Below, in pieces: positions 1-7,202 of a DNA stretch of 64,000 bases (position 1 is its first letter; each line of letters starts with the position of its first letter). Both the position numbers and the translations under genes were made by a program. The notes beneath the pieces were generated by a model. It had not been told where the DNA came from, did not search any database, and was given only the letters and a program-made list of their open reading frames with translations. Where the stretch lies: the NCBI RefSeq assembly GCF_009760915.1, contig NZ_VIDQ01000029.1, forward strand, positions 1-64,000, written 5' to 3'. The stretch is from Azohydromonas aeria. GTDB lineage: Bacteria; Pseudomonadota; Gammaproteobacteria; Burkholderiales; Burkholderiaceae_C.

Positions 1-196
1 CGGCCGCCTGCAGCCGCTGCTCCAGCGCCTGCAGCCGCGCCTCGTAGGCGCTGCGCAGGGCCAGGATCTCGTCGCGCAGCGCCTGCAGCTCGGCGCCGGA
101 AGAGGAAGACGAAGAGGCCGCCGGGGCGGCGGTCTGGGCGGCCGCGGGCACGGCCAGGGCGGCCAGGAGCGCCGCCGGCAGGAGGGATCGGTTCAA
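1..196 (-). CDS. Exported protein with N-terminal coiled coil (3' part outside window)
   Basis: Only the first 65 residues are present. They show a signal peptide (short basic start, Leu/Ala-rich core, cleavage near AAAQT), a Ser-rich linker, and then a heptad-like segment (ELQALRDEILALRSAYEARL) typical of the coiled coil that precedes a barrel or receptor domain. The start is TTG at 196, chosen because AAGGA lies about 8 bases upstream and no better ATG precedes the signal peptide. It follows the DUF2946 gene on the same strand 87 bases away. In Burkholderiales such a pair often continues into a TonB-dependent receptor, but the fold that follows lies outside this window, so the function is unassigned. 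Confidence 0.55.
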   Translation of the reverse strand, partial: MNRSLLPAALLAALAVPAAAQTAAPAASSSSSSGAELQALRDEILALRSAYEARLQALEQRLQAA

Positions 197-283
197 GGGA
201 AGGGTCCTTCACGCAATGACGGGAGGCCGCGCCCGGCGGCGCCTGGGAAACAGGGACGCCGGGTGCGGTAGCAACGACGATGG

Positions 284-631
284 TCAGTGCGTGAGAGCGG
301 GCGGGGCGCGGCTGTCGTAGGGCCGCGCCGGGGCAGCGGTCCAGGGGCGCAGGCCCGGCAGCGCCGGCACGGGCTGCGCGACCTCGGCCAGGGCCAGGGT
401 GGGCACTGGCGGCGGCGGCGCGGCGCCGGTGACGTCGGCGGCCGTGGCGCACAGCGCGCAGTGCGCGGCATGCAGCGCGTGCTTGTGCGGGGCGCCGCCC
501 TCCTCGCCGCCCAGGTGCGACGCCGCGTGTCCCGCGGCCACCGCCTGCGCCAGCGGCAGCAGCAGCACGAGCAGCAGCCACGCCAGGGCGCGCTGCGGCA
601 GGTGCAGGTGGAGACGGGCGGCGGGTCGCAT
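284..631 (-). CDS. DUF2946-like small His/Cys-rich exported protein
   Basis: A 115-residue protein with an N-terminal hydrophobic segment (ALAWLLLVLLLPLAQAVAAG, about residues 15-34), then a His/Cys-rich stretch with HAASHLGG, HKHALHAAHCALC and a C-terminal RPYDSRAPP tail. The tail and the H-x-x-H/C-x-x-C layout are typical of the DUF2946 family, which in proteobacteria is found beside copper or zinc uptake and efflux genes. A metal-related periplasmic role is inferred from that, not shown. It is the upstream partner of the truncated exported protein at 1-196 on the same strand. Confidence 0.65.
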   Translation of the reverse strand: MRPAARLHLHLPQRALAWLLLVLLLPLAQAVAAGHAASHLGGEEGGAPHKHALHAAHCALCATAADVTGAAPPPPVPTLALAEVAQPVPALPGLRPWTAAPARPYDSRAPPALTH

Positions 632-705
632 CGGGCCGCGATCTTAGACGGCGCGCCTCTGGCAAAGACGAGGGGCGCGCTGCCGGCGCCGCGGCGCGGG
701 CCGCG

Positions 706-1275
706 TCAGGGCCGGGCTGGTTGCGTGCGCTTCCAGTTCTCGACGGCCTTGAGCATGGCGCCGACGTGGCCGTCGGGATTGAGGCTGGAGTACACCGCCA
801 GCACCTTGCCCTGCGGGCTGATGGCGTAGGAGACGCGGTCGGCCATGTCGCGCTTGACCCACATCGTGGCGTCGTAGGCCTTCATGACGCGCGCGCCGGC
901 GTCGGCGGCCACGGCGAAGCGGTTGCGGCAGGCCTCGACGGAGAACTTCTGCAGCGTGGCGATGTCGTCGTTGGACATGCCGATGACGGTGGCGCCCAGC
1001 GCCTCGAACACCGGCGTGGCCTCGGCGAAGGCGTGGGCCTCGACGGTGCAGCCGCTGGTGAAGGCGCGGGGATAGAAATAGAGCACCACCGGTCCCTTCT
1101 TCAGGGATTCGGCCAGGCTGAACGTGAAAGTCTTGCCGGCCAGGGCGGCCTCGGCCGTGAAATCGGGGGCGCTGGCGCCCACGGGCAGCGCGGCGTGCGC
1201 ACCCGGCAGGGCCAGGACGGCCGGCAGCGCCAGCACGGCGGCCGCGGCGCGGCGACGGGAAACATTCATCGGCAT
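706..1275 (-). CDS. Thiol peroxidase / peroxiredoxin (AhpC-TSA, Bcp-like), exported
   Basis: Reduces peroxides through a reactive cysteine. The 189-residue product begins with a Sec or Tat-like signal (SRRR followed by an Ala/Leu core ending in AHAALPVG), then the thioredoxin-like fold. The peroxidatic cysteine lies in SGCTVEAHAF (about C76) preceded by the YFYPRAFT segment. A second cysteine in SVEACRNRF (about C116) could be the resolving residue. The GMSNDD segment is typical of the Bcp/PrxQ group. The start is ATG at 1275, with AGGA about 10 bases upstream; ATG at 1269 is equally possible. The signal peptide suggests a periplasmic enzyme, which is less usual than the cytoplasmic Bcp. Confidence 0.8.
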   Translation of the reverse strand: MPMNVSRRRAAAAVLALPAVLALPGAHAALPVGASAPDFTAEAALAGKTFTFSLAESLKKGPVVLYFYPRAFTSGCTVEAHAFAEATPVFEALGATVIGMSNDDIATLQKFSVEACRNRFAVAADAGARVMKAYDATMWVKRDMADRVSYAISPQGKVLAVYSSLNPDGHVGAMLKAVENWKRTQPARP

Positions 1276-1375
1276 CTCCGGGACTTCCTGTGCGGGCACT
1301 GTAGCGCCGGCGGCTGCACCACAATCCGGCCCCTCACCGCAACCCTGACAGACCGTCAAGAGAAGGAACGCCCAC

Positions 1376-2032
1376 GTGGACTATCCGCAGTACGACCCCT
1401 CGCTCCCCGACCGGCCGCTGAGCGACGCCGAGCTGGCCAAGCTCGACGAGACGCTGCTGGCGCTGCCGTCGGAGGCCGCCATGAACGTGGAAGCGCTCGA
1501 CGGCTACCTCACCGCGCTGCTGCTGTCGCCCTCGTCCGTGACGGCGCGGCCCACCGCGCAGTGGCTGCCGGTGGTCTGGGGCGGCGACGGCGAGGAACAC
1601 CAGCCGTTTCCCAGCAACCGCAAGCGCAAGGACACCGCCGTGCTGGTGCTGCGCCACCTGCACAACATCGCCACGCGGCTGCGCGAGTCGCCCGACGACT
1701 GGGAGCCGGTGGTGAGCGTGGCCGAGTCCAAGGACGAGGAGCTCGTCGATGCCGAGGACTGGTGCATCGGCTTCCTGCAGGGCGCGGCGCAGGACCCCGA
1801 AGGCTACGAGCCGCTCTTCGACGATCCCGAGCTCGGCGACGTGCTCGCGCCCATCGTGCTGCTGGGCGGCGACGAGGCCGGGCTGGAAGAGTCCGAGCGC
1901 GAGCACCTGCAGGACCCGCATGCGCGCGACGAGCTCAGCCGCGCCGCGATCGAGGCGGTGCTGGTGCTGTGGGAGAGGAAGCAGGCCGGCAGCGGCGGCG
2001 GCGTCAACGGCGGCGAGCCGGCCGCGGGCTGA
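1376..2032 (+). CDS. UPF0149 / YecA-family protein
   Basis: A 218-residue acidic protein of the UPF0149 (YecA/YgfB) family. Recognisable are an N-terminal helix pair (SDAELAKLDETLLAL), the signature MNVEALDGYLTALLLSP, and a second conserved block DAEDWCIGFLQGA. The C-terminal tail is low-complexity Gly/Ser. The start is GTG at 1376 with AAGGA nine bases upstream. Family members are monomeric helical proteins of unclear function; some carry a C-terminal SEC-C zinc motif, which this one lacks. It stands alone, divergent from the peroxiredoxin gene. Confidence 0.75.
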   Translation: MDYPQYDPSLPDRPLSDAELAKLDETLLALPSEAAMNVEALDGYLTALLLSPSSVTARPTAQWLPVVWGGDGEEHQPFPSNRKRKDTAVLVLRHLHNIATRLRESPDDWEPVVSVAESKDEELVDAEDWCIGFLQGAAQDPEGYEPLFDDPELGDVLAPIVLLGGDEAGLEESEREHLQDPHARDELSRAAIEAVLVLWERKQAGSGGGVNGGEPAAG

Positions 2033-2052
2033 TCCGGTTGCCCGCGCGCGCG

Positions 2053-2682
2053 TCAGCCGGCCGGGTCGGCGGCGCGCATGAACACCAGCAGCAGGTTGTT
2101 GGCCGGCAGGGCCAGCTGCTCCTGGAAGCGCAGCCCGGCCTCGCGCGCCGCGTCGGAGACGTCGGCCAGGCGGCGCAGGCCCCAGGCCGGGTTGCGCGCG
2201 CGCAGGTCGGCGTCGAAGGCCAGGTTGCTCGCGGCGGTGGGCACCCCGTCCTGCACGAAGGGGCCGTAGAGCAGCAGCGGCGCGCCCGGGCGCAGGTGCC
2301 GTCCGGCCCCGCGCAGCAGCGCCAGGCCATCCTGCCAGGGTGCGATGTGCAGCAGGTTGGCGCAGTAGAGCGCGTCCAGTGCCGGCGGCACGCCCGCCCA
2401 GGTTTCGGCCGCAACGTCCAGGTGCAGCGGCGCGAGCACGTTGGGTTGGTTGGCGCACCAGGCGGCGATGGAAGGCAGCACGCGCGCGTCGGCGTCGCTG
2501 GGCAGCCAGCGCCAGTGCGGCAGTGCGGCGCTCATCCAGGCCGCGTGCTGGCCGCTGCCGCTGGCGACTTCCAGCAGCGTGCCGCCTTCGGACGGCAGCA
2601 GGCGCTGCAGCTCGCGCAGGATGGGTTCGCGGTTGCGCTCGGCGGCGGCACTGTGCAGGCGGGCATCGTTCATGGCGGACAT
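2053..2682 (-). CDS. DUF938 family SAM-dependent methyltransferase-like protein
   Basis: A 209-residue protein with a class I methyltransferase fold. The SAM-binding motif I is LLEVASGSGQHAA, followed by the acidic strand SDAD (motif II) and the late motif GAPLLLYGPF. The N-terminal NREPIL and the SGSGQHAAWM stretch are hallmarks of DUF938 proteins. The substrate is unknown for the family. The start could be ATG at 2682 or 2673 (MSAM). It is convergent with the UPF0149 gene, ending 20 bases from it. Confidence 0.75.
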   Translation of the reverse strand: MSAMNDARLHSAAAERNREPILRELQRLLPSEGGTLLEVASGSGQHAAWMSAALPHWRWLPSDADARVLPSIAAWCANQPNVLAPLHLDVAAETWAGVPPALDALYCANLLHIAPWQDGLALLRGAGRHLRPGAPLLLYGPFVQDGVPTAASNLAFDADLRARNPAWGLRRLADVSDAAREAGLRFQEQLALPANNLLLVFMRAADPAG

Positions 2683-2793
2683 GCTAGGCGCCGCGCGCGA
2701 AGGCCGGCCCGCGGCGACGGGCTTTCATGCGCCGGGACGGGTGGGCACTGCCGTTGCCCGAGGCGCGCCTGCCATTGCCTGGAGCCTTCCGCC

Positions 2794-3087
2794 ATGTCCT
2801 ACGTTCCCGCCTCCCAACGAGAGACGTCCTCGCCCGGCGCCGCGGCCCAGGCCCTGCTGGGCCGCGCCGGCGAAGTGCTGGGACAGATAAAGCGTTTCGA
2901 CGACCAGCGCCCGGGCGTGCCCGGCGAGCACTGGTTCGCCTTCGGCACCGGCGCGGCGCTGCTGCTGCGCGGACGCCGCGCCACCAGCCCGGCATGGCGC
3001 GCCGCCGCCACGGTGGGCGGCGCGCTGTTCCTGCTGCGCGCCGTCAGCGGCCGCGACGGGCTGCTGGCCCGGCTCAAGCGCCGCTGA
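2794..3087 (+). CDS. Small protein with hydrophobic C-terminal half, unknown function
   Basis: A 97-residue protein. The N-terminal half is polar (SPGAAAQALLGRAGEVLGQI), and the C-terminal half has a hydrophobic stretch with Arg turns (FAFGTGAALLLRGR and AAATVGGALFLLRAVSG), suggesting a membrane-associated hairpin. The start is ATG at 2794, with GGAG about eight bases upstream. No family is recognised. It stands alone between the methyltransferase and a small lipoprotein gene. Confidence 0.55.
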   Translation: MSYVPASQRETSSPGAAAQALLGRAGEVLGQIKRFDDQRPGVPGEHWFAFGTGAALLLRGRRATSPAWRAAATVGGALFLLRAVSGRDGLLARLKRR

Positions 3088-3227
3088 GCCCGGCGCGCCC
3101 GGGACACCCGCAAGTGGTGTGAGCGGTGTCCGACACGCCACGCCGGCGGCGTCCGATGGCGGCGCCCCGGCGCGGCGGGCACGCTGTCTGCATGGCCGAG
3201 TTACCGGCCCCACAAACGGAGACCACC

Positions 3228-3452
3228 ATGCGCAAGACACCTCAACGCCGCCGCTACGGCCTCATCGCCGCCACGCTGACCACCGTGCTGCTCGCCAGCG
3301 GTTGCGCCAGCATGGACAGCTGCTCGAAGAACACCGCCGTGGGCGCCGCCGTCGGCGGCGTGGCCGGCTCGGTGCTGACCGACCAGAGCACGCTGGGCAC
3401 CGTGGGCGGCGCCGTCGCCGGCGGGCTGCTCGGCCGCGGCCGCGGCTGCTGA
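3228..3452 (+). CDS. Small glycine-zipper outer-membrane lipoprotein
   Basis: A 74-residue lipoprotein. The signal peptide ends in a lipobox LLASGC (Cys26), so the mature protein is about 49 residues, acylated at the cysteine. It contains a glycine-zipper pattern (GAAVGGVAG and GTVGGAVAGGLLG) seen in osmotically induced or SlyB/OsmB-like lipoproteins. The start at ATG 3228 has ACGGAG as ribosome site. The glycine zipper probably packs against membranes; the exact function is unknown. Confidence 0.7.
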   Translation: MRKTPQRRRYGLIAATLTTVLLASGCASMDSCSKNTAVGAAVGGVAGSVLTDQSTLGTVGGAVAGGLLGRGRGC

Positions 3453-3495
3453 TCCGCCCCCCTGAACGCTCGCCGGGCGCGGGCGGCGGCCGGGC

Positions 3496-4593
3496 TCAAC
3501 CGCCCTGCTTCGCCCGCCAGCCCGCGAAGCGCCGGTGCCACTCGTGCATCAGCGTGCCGGGGCGGTGCTGCTGCGTGGCCGCGAGGCGCTCGATCAGCAC
3601 TTCCTGCTCGGCCGTGAACTGCGTCGGGAAGATCGGCTTCACGTCCACGATGTAGTGCGCCCGCGCGCCGCCGCGCGCTTTGGGAAAGCCCTGGCCGCGC
3701 AGCCGGTAGCGCAGGTGGCGGCGGTCCAGGCGCAGCTGCTGCGTGCCGGTGAGGGTCGGCACGTCGATCCAGCGGTTGGCGACCCACAGGAAGCCGTCCA
3801 CCGGCATCTCGCAGCGCACCGTGCCGTCGGCCTCCAGCTGGAACAGCGGGTGCTCGCGCAGCGCCACGTGCAGCTTGAGCCGGTCGCCGTGCGTGCCGCC
3901 GGCGGCCAGGTCGAGTTCCTCGCCATGGCGCAGGCCCGGCGGCAGGTCCACCGCGATCTCGTAGCGGCAGCGGCCCAGCTCGCCCAGGCTCTTGCAGTGC
4001 TCGCATTCGAGCCGCGCCAGGCCGTCGCCATGGCAGGTCTCGCAGGTGTCGAAGCCGGCGATCCAGCCGAACCAGTTGCGCCGCCCGACGCGCCCGGCGC
4101 CGTGGCAGGGCTCGCACGGCCGCGGGCTGTGCCGGAAGCCCTTGCCCTCGCACGCCAGGCAGCGCTCGACGTGGCGCCCGCGCAGCACCATGCGCCCGCC
4201 CGCGGCCGCCTGCTCCAGCGTCAGTTTCACCTTGCGTTCGATGTGCCAGGGCGGGCGCGGCGGGGGCGGTGGCGGCTTGGGTGCGGCAGCCTTGGGCGGG
4301 CGCGCCGGCTTCTCGGGCTTCGGCTCGGCCGGCGGGGGACCGCCGTGCGCCTCCACTTCCACGCCCTGGCGCAGCAGCTCGAAGGCGTGGTTGATGCGCT
4401 GCATGCGCACCACGGCCTGCGGGCTGGGATTGCGGTCCGGGTGCCATTGCGACACCAGCCGTCGCCACGCGGCCTTGATCTCGTGGTCGGTCGCGCCGGC
4501 GGCCAGCCCCAGCTCGGCATAAGCGTCGTCGGTCCCCATGTTCCCCTCGTGCACCGCGCCGTCATCCTGCGACGGGTCGGTTCTGCGAGGCAT
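3496..4593 (-). CDS. DnaJ-like J-domain protein with four CxxC zinc repeats
   Basis: A co-chaperone of the Hsp40 class, expected to stimulate a DnaK ATPase. The J domain (residues 24-75) carries the essential HPD at 51-53. The usual Gly/Phe linker is replaced by a charged and proline-rich linker (residues 85-115, including a run of prolines). A zinc-binding region follows with four CxxC pairs at about 145, 160, 184 and 197 (CLACEGKG, CEPCHGAG, CETCHGDG, CEHCKSLG), then a DnaJ C-terminal substrate domain. Gene context lacks dnaK and grpE, so it is a specialised paralogue rather than DnaJ itself. ATG at 4539, next to GAGGGG, is a possible start that removes 18 residues. Confidence 0.8.
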   Translation of the reverse strand: MPRRTDPSQDDGAVHEGNMGTDDAYAELGLAAGATDHEIKAAWRRLVSQWHPDRNPSPQAVVRMQRINHAFELLRQGVEVEAHGGPPPAEPKPEKPARPPKAAAPKPPPPPPRPPWHIERKVKLTLEQAAAGGRMVLRGRHVERCLACEGKGFRHSPRPCEPCHGAGRVGRRNWFGWIAGFDTCETCHGDGLARLECEHCKSLGELGRCRYEIAVDLPPGLRHGEELDLAAGGTHGDRLKLHVALREHPLFQLEADGTVRCEMPVDGFLWVANRWIDVPTLTGTQQLRLDRRHLRYRLRGQGFPKARGGARAHYIVDVKPIFPTQFTAEQEVLIERLAATQQHRPGTLMHEWHRRFAGWRAKQGG

Positions 4594-4675
4594 GGTAGCC
4601 CAGCGCCCGCGGCGCCCCGCCGCGGCGCCAGCCCTCCTGTTGCGGGCCGGCGCCGCAGCGCCGCCACCGCGCCGC

Positions 4676-5140
4676 TCAGGCCGGCTTCCTGTCCAGCGTG
4701 AACAGCTCGTCGAGCTGCTGCGGCGCCACCGGCTTGGTGAGGTGGCGGTCGAAGCCGGCGTCCAGCGCGGCCTGCCGGTCCTGGGGCTGGCCCCAGCCGG
4801 TGAGCGCCACCAGCACCATGCCGGCGCCGCCGGGCTGGGCCCGGATGCGCCGCGCCACCTCGTGGCCGCTGAGGCCCGGCAGCCCGATGTCCACGATGGC
4901 CAGCGCCGGCACGAACGCCAGCGCCAGCGCCACCGCGCCCGGGCCGTCGTGCGCGGTGCGCACCTCGTGGCCCTGCAGTTCCAGCAGCAGCGCCAGGCTC
5001 TCGGCGGCGTCGGGGTTGTCGTCCACCACCATCACGCGCCGCGCCGCCGGCGCGGTGCGCCCGTCCTGGAACGCGTGCGGTTCGGCATCGTCGCGCCGGC
5101 GCTGCAGCGCCAGGGGGCCTGCCTGGGAAAGCTCGGTCAT
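4676..5140 (-). CDS. Stand-alone response-regulator receiver (CheY-like)
   Basis: A 154-residue receiver domain without an output domain. The acidic pair D40-D41 (MVVDDN), phosphoacceptor D84 (AIVDIGLPGLSG), T114 (ALTGWG) and K136 (LTKPV) are all present, so it should be phosphorylatable. The first 33 residues are a disordered extension. The ALTGWGQ-x-x-DR signature is typical of receivers that end hybrid kinases or CheY-like single domains. No kinase gene adjoins it, so the partner is unknown. Confidence 0.8.
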   Translation of the reverse strand: MTELSQAGPLALQRRRDDAEPHAFQDGRTAPAARRVMVVDDNPDAAESLALLLELQGHEVRTAHDGPGAVALALAFVPALAIVDIGLPGLSGHEVARRIRAQPGGAGMVLVALTGWGQPQDRQAALDAGFDRHLTKPVAPQQLDELFTLDRKPA

Positions 5141-5340
5141 GTCGGCCTTTCCGGGGACGGCACGCCGGCACCGCTGCGGCTCCGGGCCGCCAGCGCTGCC
5201 ACCCGGGCGGGCTGCGCCGTCCTCCGGGCCGGGCAGGCGGCAATCCCCGTGCCGCCAGGGCGCCGCCGCCCCCGGCTGCGCAGGCCGCGGCGCGCGCTCC
5301 GGCTCGCCCGCACGCGGGGGAAGGCGGTCCGCTGCGGCCT

Positions 5341-5976
5341 TCAGGCCGTGGCTTCCTCGTGCACCGCCGCCAGCGCCTCGACCTCGCGCCGGGCCTGCGC
5401 CAGCGCCGCCGCGCGCGCCTCGGCGCCCAGGGCCACGCCCTCGGTGCGCACCACCTCGACGTCGGTGATGCCCAGGAAGCCGAACACCGCGCGCAGGTAG
5501 GCTTCCTGGTGGTCCAGCGCCTGCTCGAAGGCGGTGCCGGCGTAGCGGCCGCCGCGCGAGGACACGATCACGACCTTGCGCCCGCCGGCCAGGCCCTGCG
5601 GGCCTTCGGGCGTGTAGCGGAAGGTGCGCCCAGCCTGCGCGATGCGGTCGATCCAGGCCTTGAGCTGGGTCGGCACCGAGAAGTTGTACATGGGCGCGCC
5701 CACCACCACCACGTCGGCGGCCAGGAACTCGGCCAGCAGTGCCTCGGTCAGCGCCAGCTCGCGCGCCACCGCCTCCCCTTCGGGCCGGGCCGCGCCCGGT
5801 GCCGGGCGCAGCGCCTGCAGCAACTCGCCGCCCAGGTGCGCCACCGGCTGCGCCGCCAGGTCGCGGTAGGTCACCCCCGCGCCTGCGGCCCGGTATGCCG
5901 CGGCCAGCGCCGCCGTGACTTCGCGCGTCACCGACGCGCCACCGAGCGGGCTCGAATCCAGGTGCAGAACGTTCAT
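5341..5976 (-). CDS. azoR: FMN-dependent NADH-azoreductase
   Basis: A flavodoxin-like NAD(P)H quinone/azo reductase of the AzoR/AcpD family, 211 residues against about 200 in E. coli. Diagnostic blocks are the N-terminal FMN phosphate loop LHLDSSPLGGASVT, the flavin-binding APMYNFSVPTQLKAWID and SSRGGRY near the C-terminal third. The start ATG at 5976 has CGGAG upstream. It detoxifies quinones and azo compounds in the cytoplasm. The gene stands alone; about 200 bases of non-coding DNA separate it from the receiver gene. Confidence 0.88.
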   Translation of the reverse strand: MNVLHLDSSPLGGASVTREVTAALAAAYRAAGAGVTYRDLAAQPVAHLGGELLQALRPAPGAARPEGEAVARELALTEALLAEFLAADVVVVGAPMYNFSVPTQLKAWIDRIAQAGRTFRYTPEGPQGLAGGRKVVIVSSRGGRYAGTAFEQALDHQEAYLRAVFGFLGITDVEVVRTEGVALGAEARAAALAQARREVEALAAVHEEATA

Positions 5977-6092
5977 GGCTTACTCCGTTGAAATCCGTTG
6001 AAGCAGCGGCTGCTGCATGGACTCAAGAGTAGGCCCGTCTGCCGGCTTGTCCCAGCAGGAACGCCGCAACGCGGCATGCGGATTTTTTGAAT

Positions 6093-7190
6093 TCAGGCGG
6101 CTTGCCGCTGCCGGCGCGGCGCCAGCCGCACCGTGTCGCGGCCGTCGCGCTTGGCGCTGTAGAGCGCGGCGTCGGCATCGGCGAGCCAGTGCGCGGCGCC
6201 GTCGTGCCAGTTGCCCGGCGAGGCGATGCCGATGCTCACCGTGACGTGCAGCCCGTCACCGACGGGCGCGGGCAGCAGGGCCAGCTGGCGGCGCAGGCGG
6301 TGCGCCAGCTGGTGCGCGGTCTCGGGGCCGGCGTCGTGGACGATCACGCCGAACTCCTCGCCGCCGATGCGCCCGGCCACGTCCACCTCGCGCACCAGAC
6401 CGCGCAGCAGCTGCGTGAAATGGCGCAGCACCGCGTCGCCGGCCGGGTGGCCGTGGGTGTCGTTGACGCGCTTGAAGTGGTCCAGGTCCAGCACCATCAG
6501 CGCCACCGGGCGGCCGCTGCGGCGCCAGCGCGCGAACTCCGCCTCCAGCTGCGCGTGCCAGTGGCTCTTGTTGAGCAGGCCGGTGAGCGCGTCGAACTGC
6601 ACCAGCTCGCGCAGCTGCGCCTTCTGCTGTGCCAGCCGGCGCGACAGGCGGAAGGTGACGATGCCGATGACCAGCGGATAGCTCACCAGGAACGGGATGC
6701 AGGCCGCCACCGTCACCAGCGTGGACTCGGGCTCCAGCCGCCAGCCCAGCAGCGCCCCGCCGGTGATGGTGCCCAGCGCCATGGCCATGAGCCCGCGCGC
6801 GAACAGCCGCACGCCGCCCACGGCGATGTTGTTCATGCTCAGCATGGTGGCGATGAGCACGCACGGCAGCAGGTTGAAGGCCATGGCCGAGAGCCAGAAG
6901 CCGCCGCCGAAGGCGTCGGCCAGCAGGTTGCGGAACTCGGCGCGGCGCGGCTGCGCGGCGCGGCGGGCCCAGCGGTAGGCCAGGTGCGGCCACAGCAGCG
7001 CGTGGAAGGCCAGCACCGGCCACAGCAGCGCCAGCAGCCCGTGCTGCGCCAGCGCCGCGCCCACGGCCAGCCCGCCCAGGCCCAGGCCGAGCAGGCGCGG
7101 CACGTAGACGCGCCGCACCAGCCCCAGGCCCGGACGGTGCGCGGACGCGGCGGCAGGCGATGCGGTCGTCACTGCATGAACCCCCGGCAC
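6093..7190 (-). CDS. Membrane-bound diguanylate cyclase with MASE2-like sensor
   Basis: Makes cyclic di-GMP from two GTP. The N-terminal 200 residues hold about six membrane helices in the arrangement of MASE2 (as in AdrA/DgcC). The GGDEF domain (about 210-355) has the active-site form GGEEF and an upstream RxxD inhibitory site (REVD five residues before it), so product inhibition is expected. FDALTGLLNKSHW and DLDHFKRVNDTHGH are the conserved substrate-binding blocks. The start is GTG at 7190. It lies 12 bases after the GGDEF-EAL gene, so the two are probably co-transcribed and act on the same c-di-GMP pool. Confidence 0.85.
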   Translation of the reverse strand: MPGVHAVTTASPAAASAHRPGLGLVRRVYVPRLLGLGLGGLAVGAALAQHGLLALLWPVLAFHALLWPHLAYRWARRAAQPRRAEFRNLLADAFGGGFWLSAMAFNLLPCVLIATMLSMNNIAVGGVRLFARGLMAMALGTITGGALLGWRLEPESTLVTVAACIPFLVSYPLVIGIVTFRLSRRLAQQKAQLRELVQFDALTGLLNKSHWHAQLEAEFARWRRSGRPVALMVLDLDHFKRVNDTHGHPAGDAVLRHFTQLLRGLVREVDVAGRIGGEEFGVIVHDAGPETAHQLAHRLRRQLALLPAPVGDGLHVTVSIGIASPGNWHDGAAHWLADADAALYSAKRDGRDTVRLAPRRQRQAA

Positions 7191-7202
7191 GACATGCGCC
7201 GG

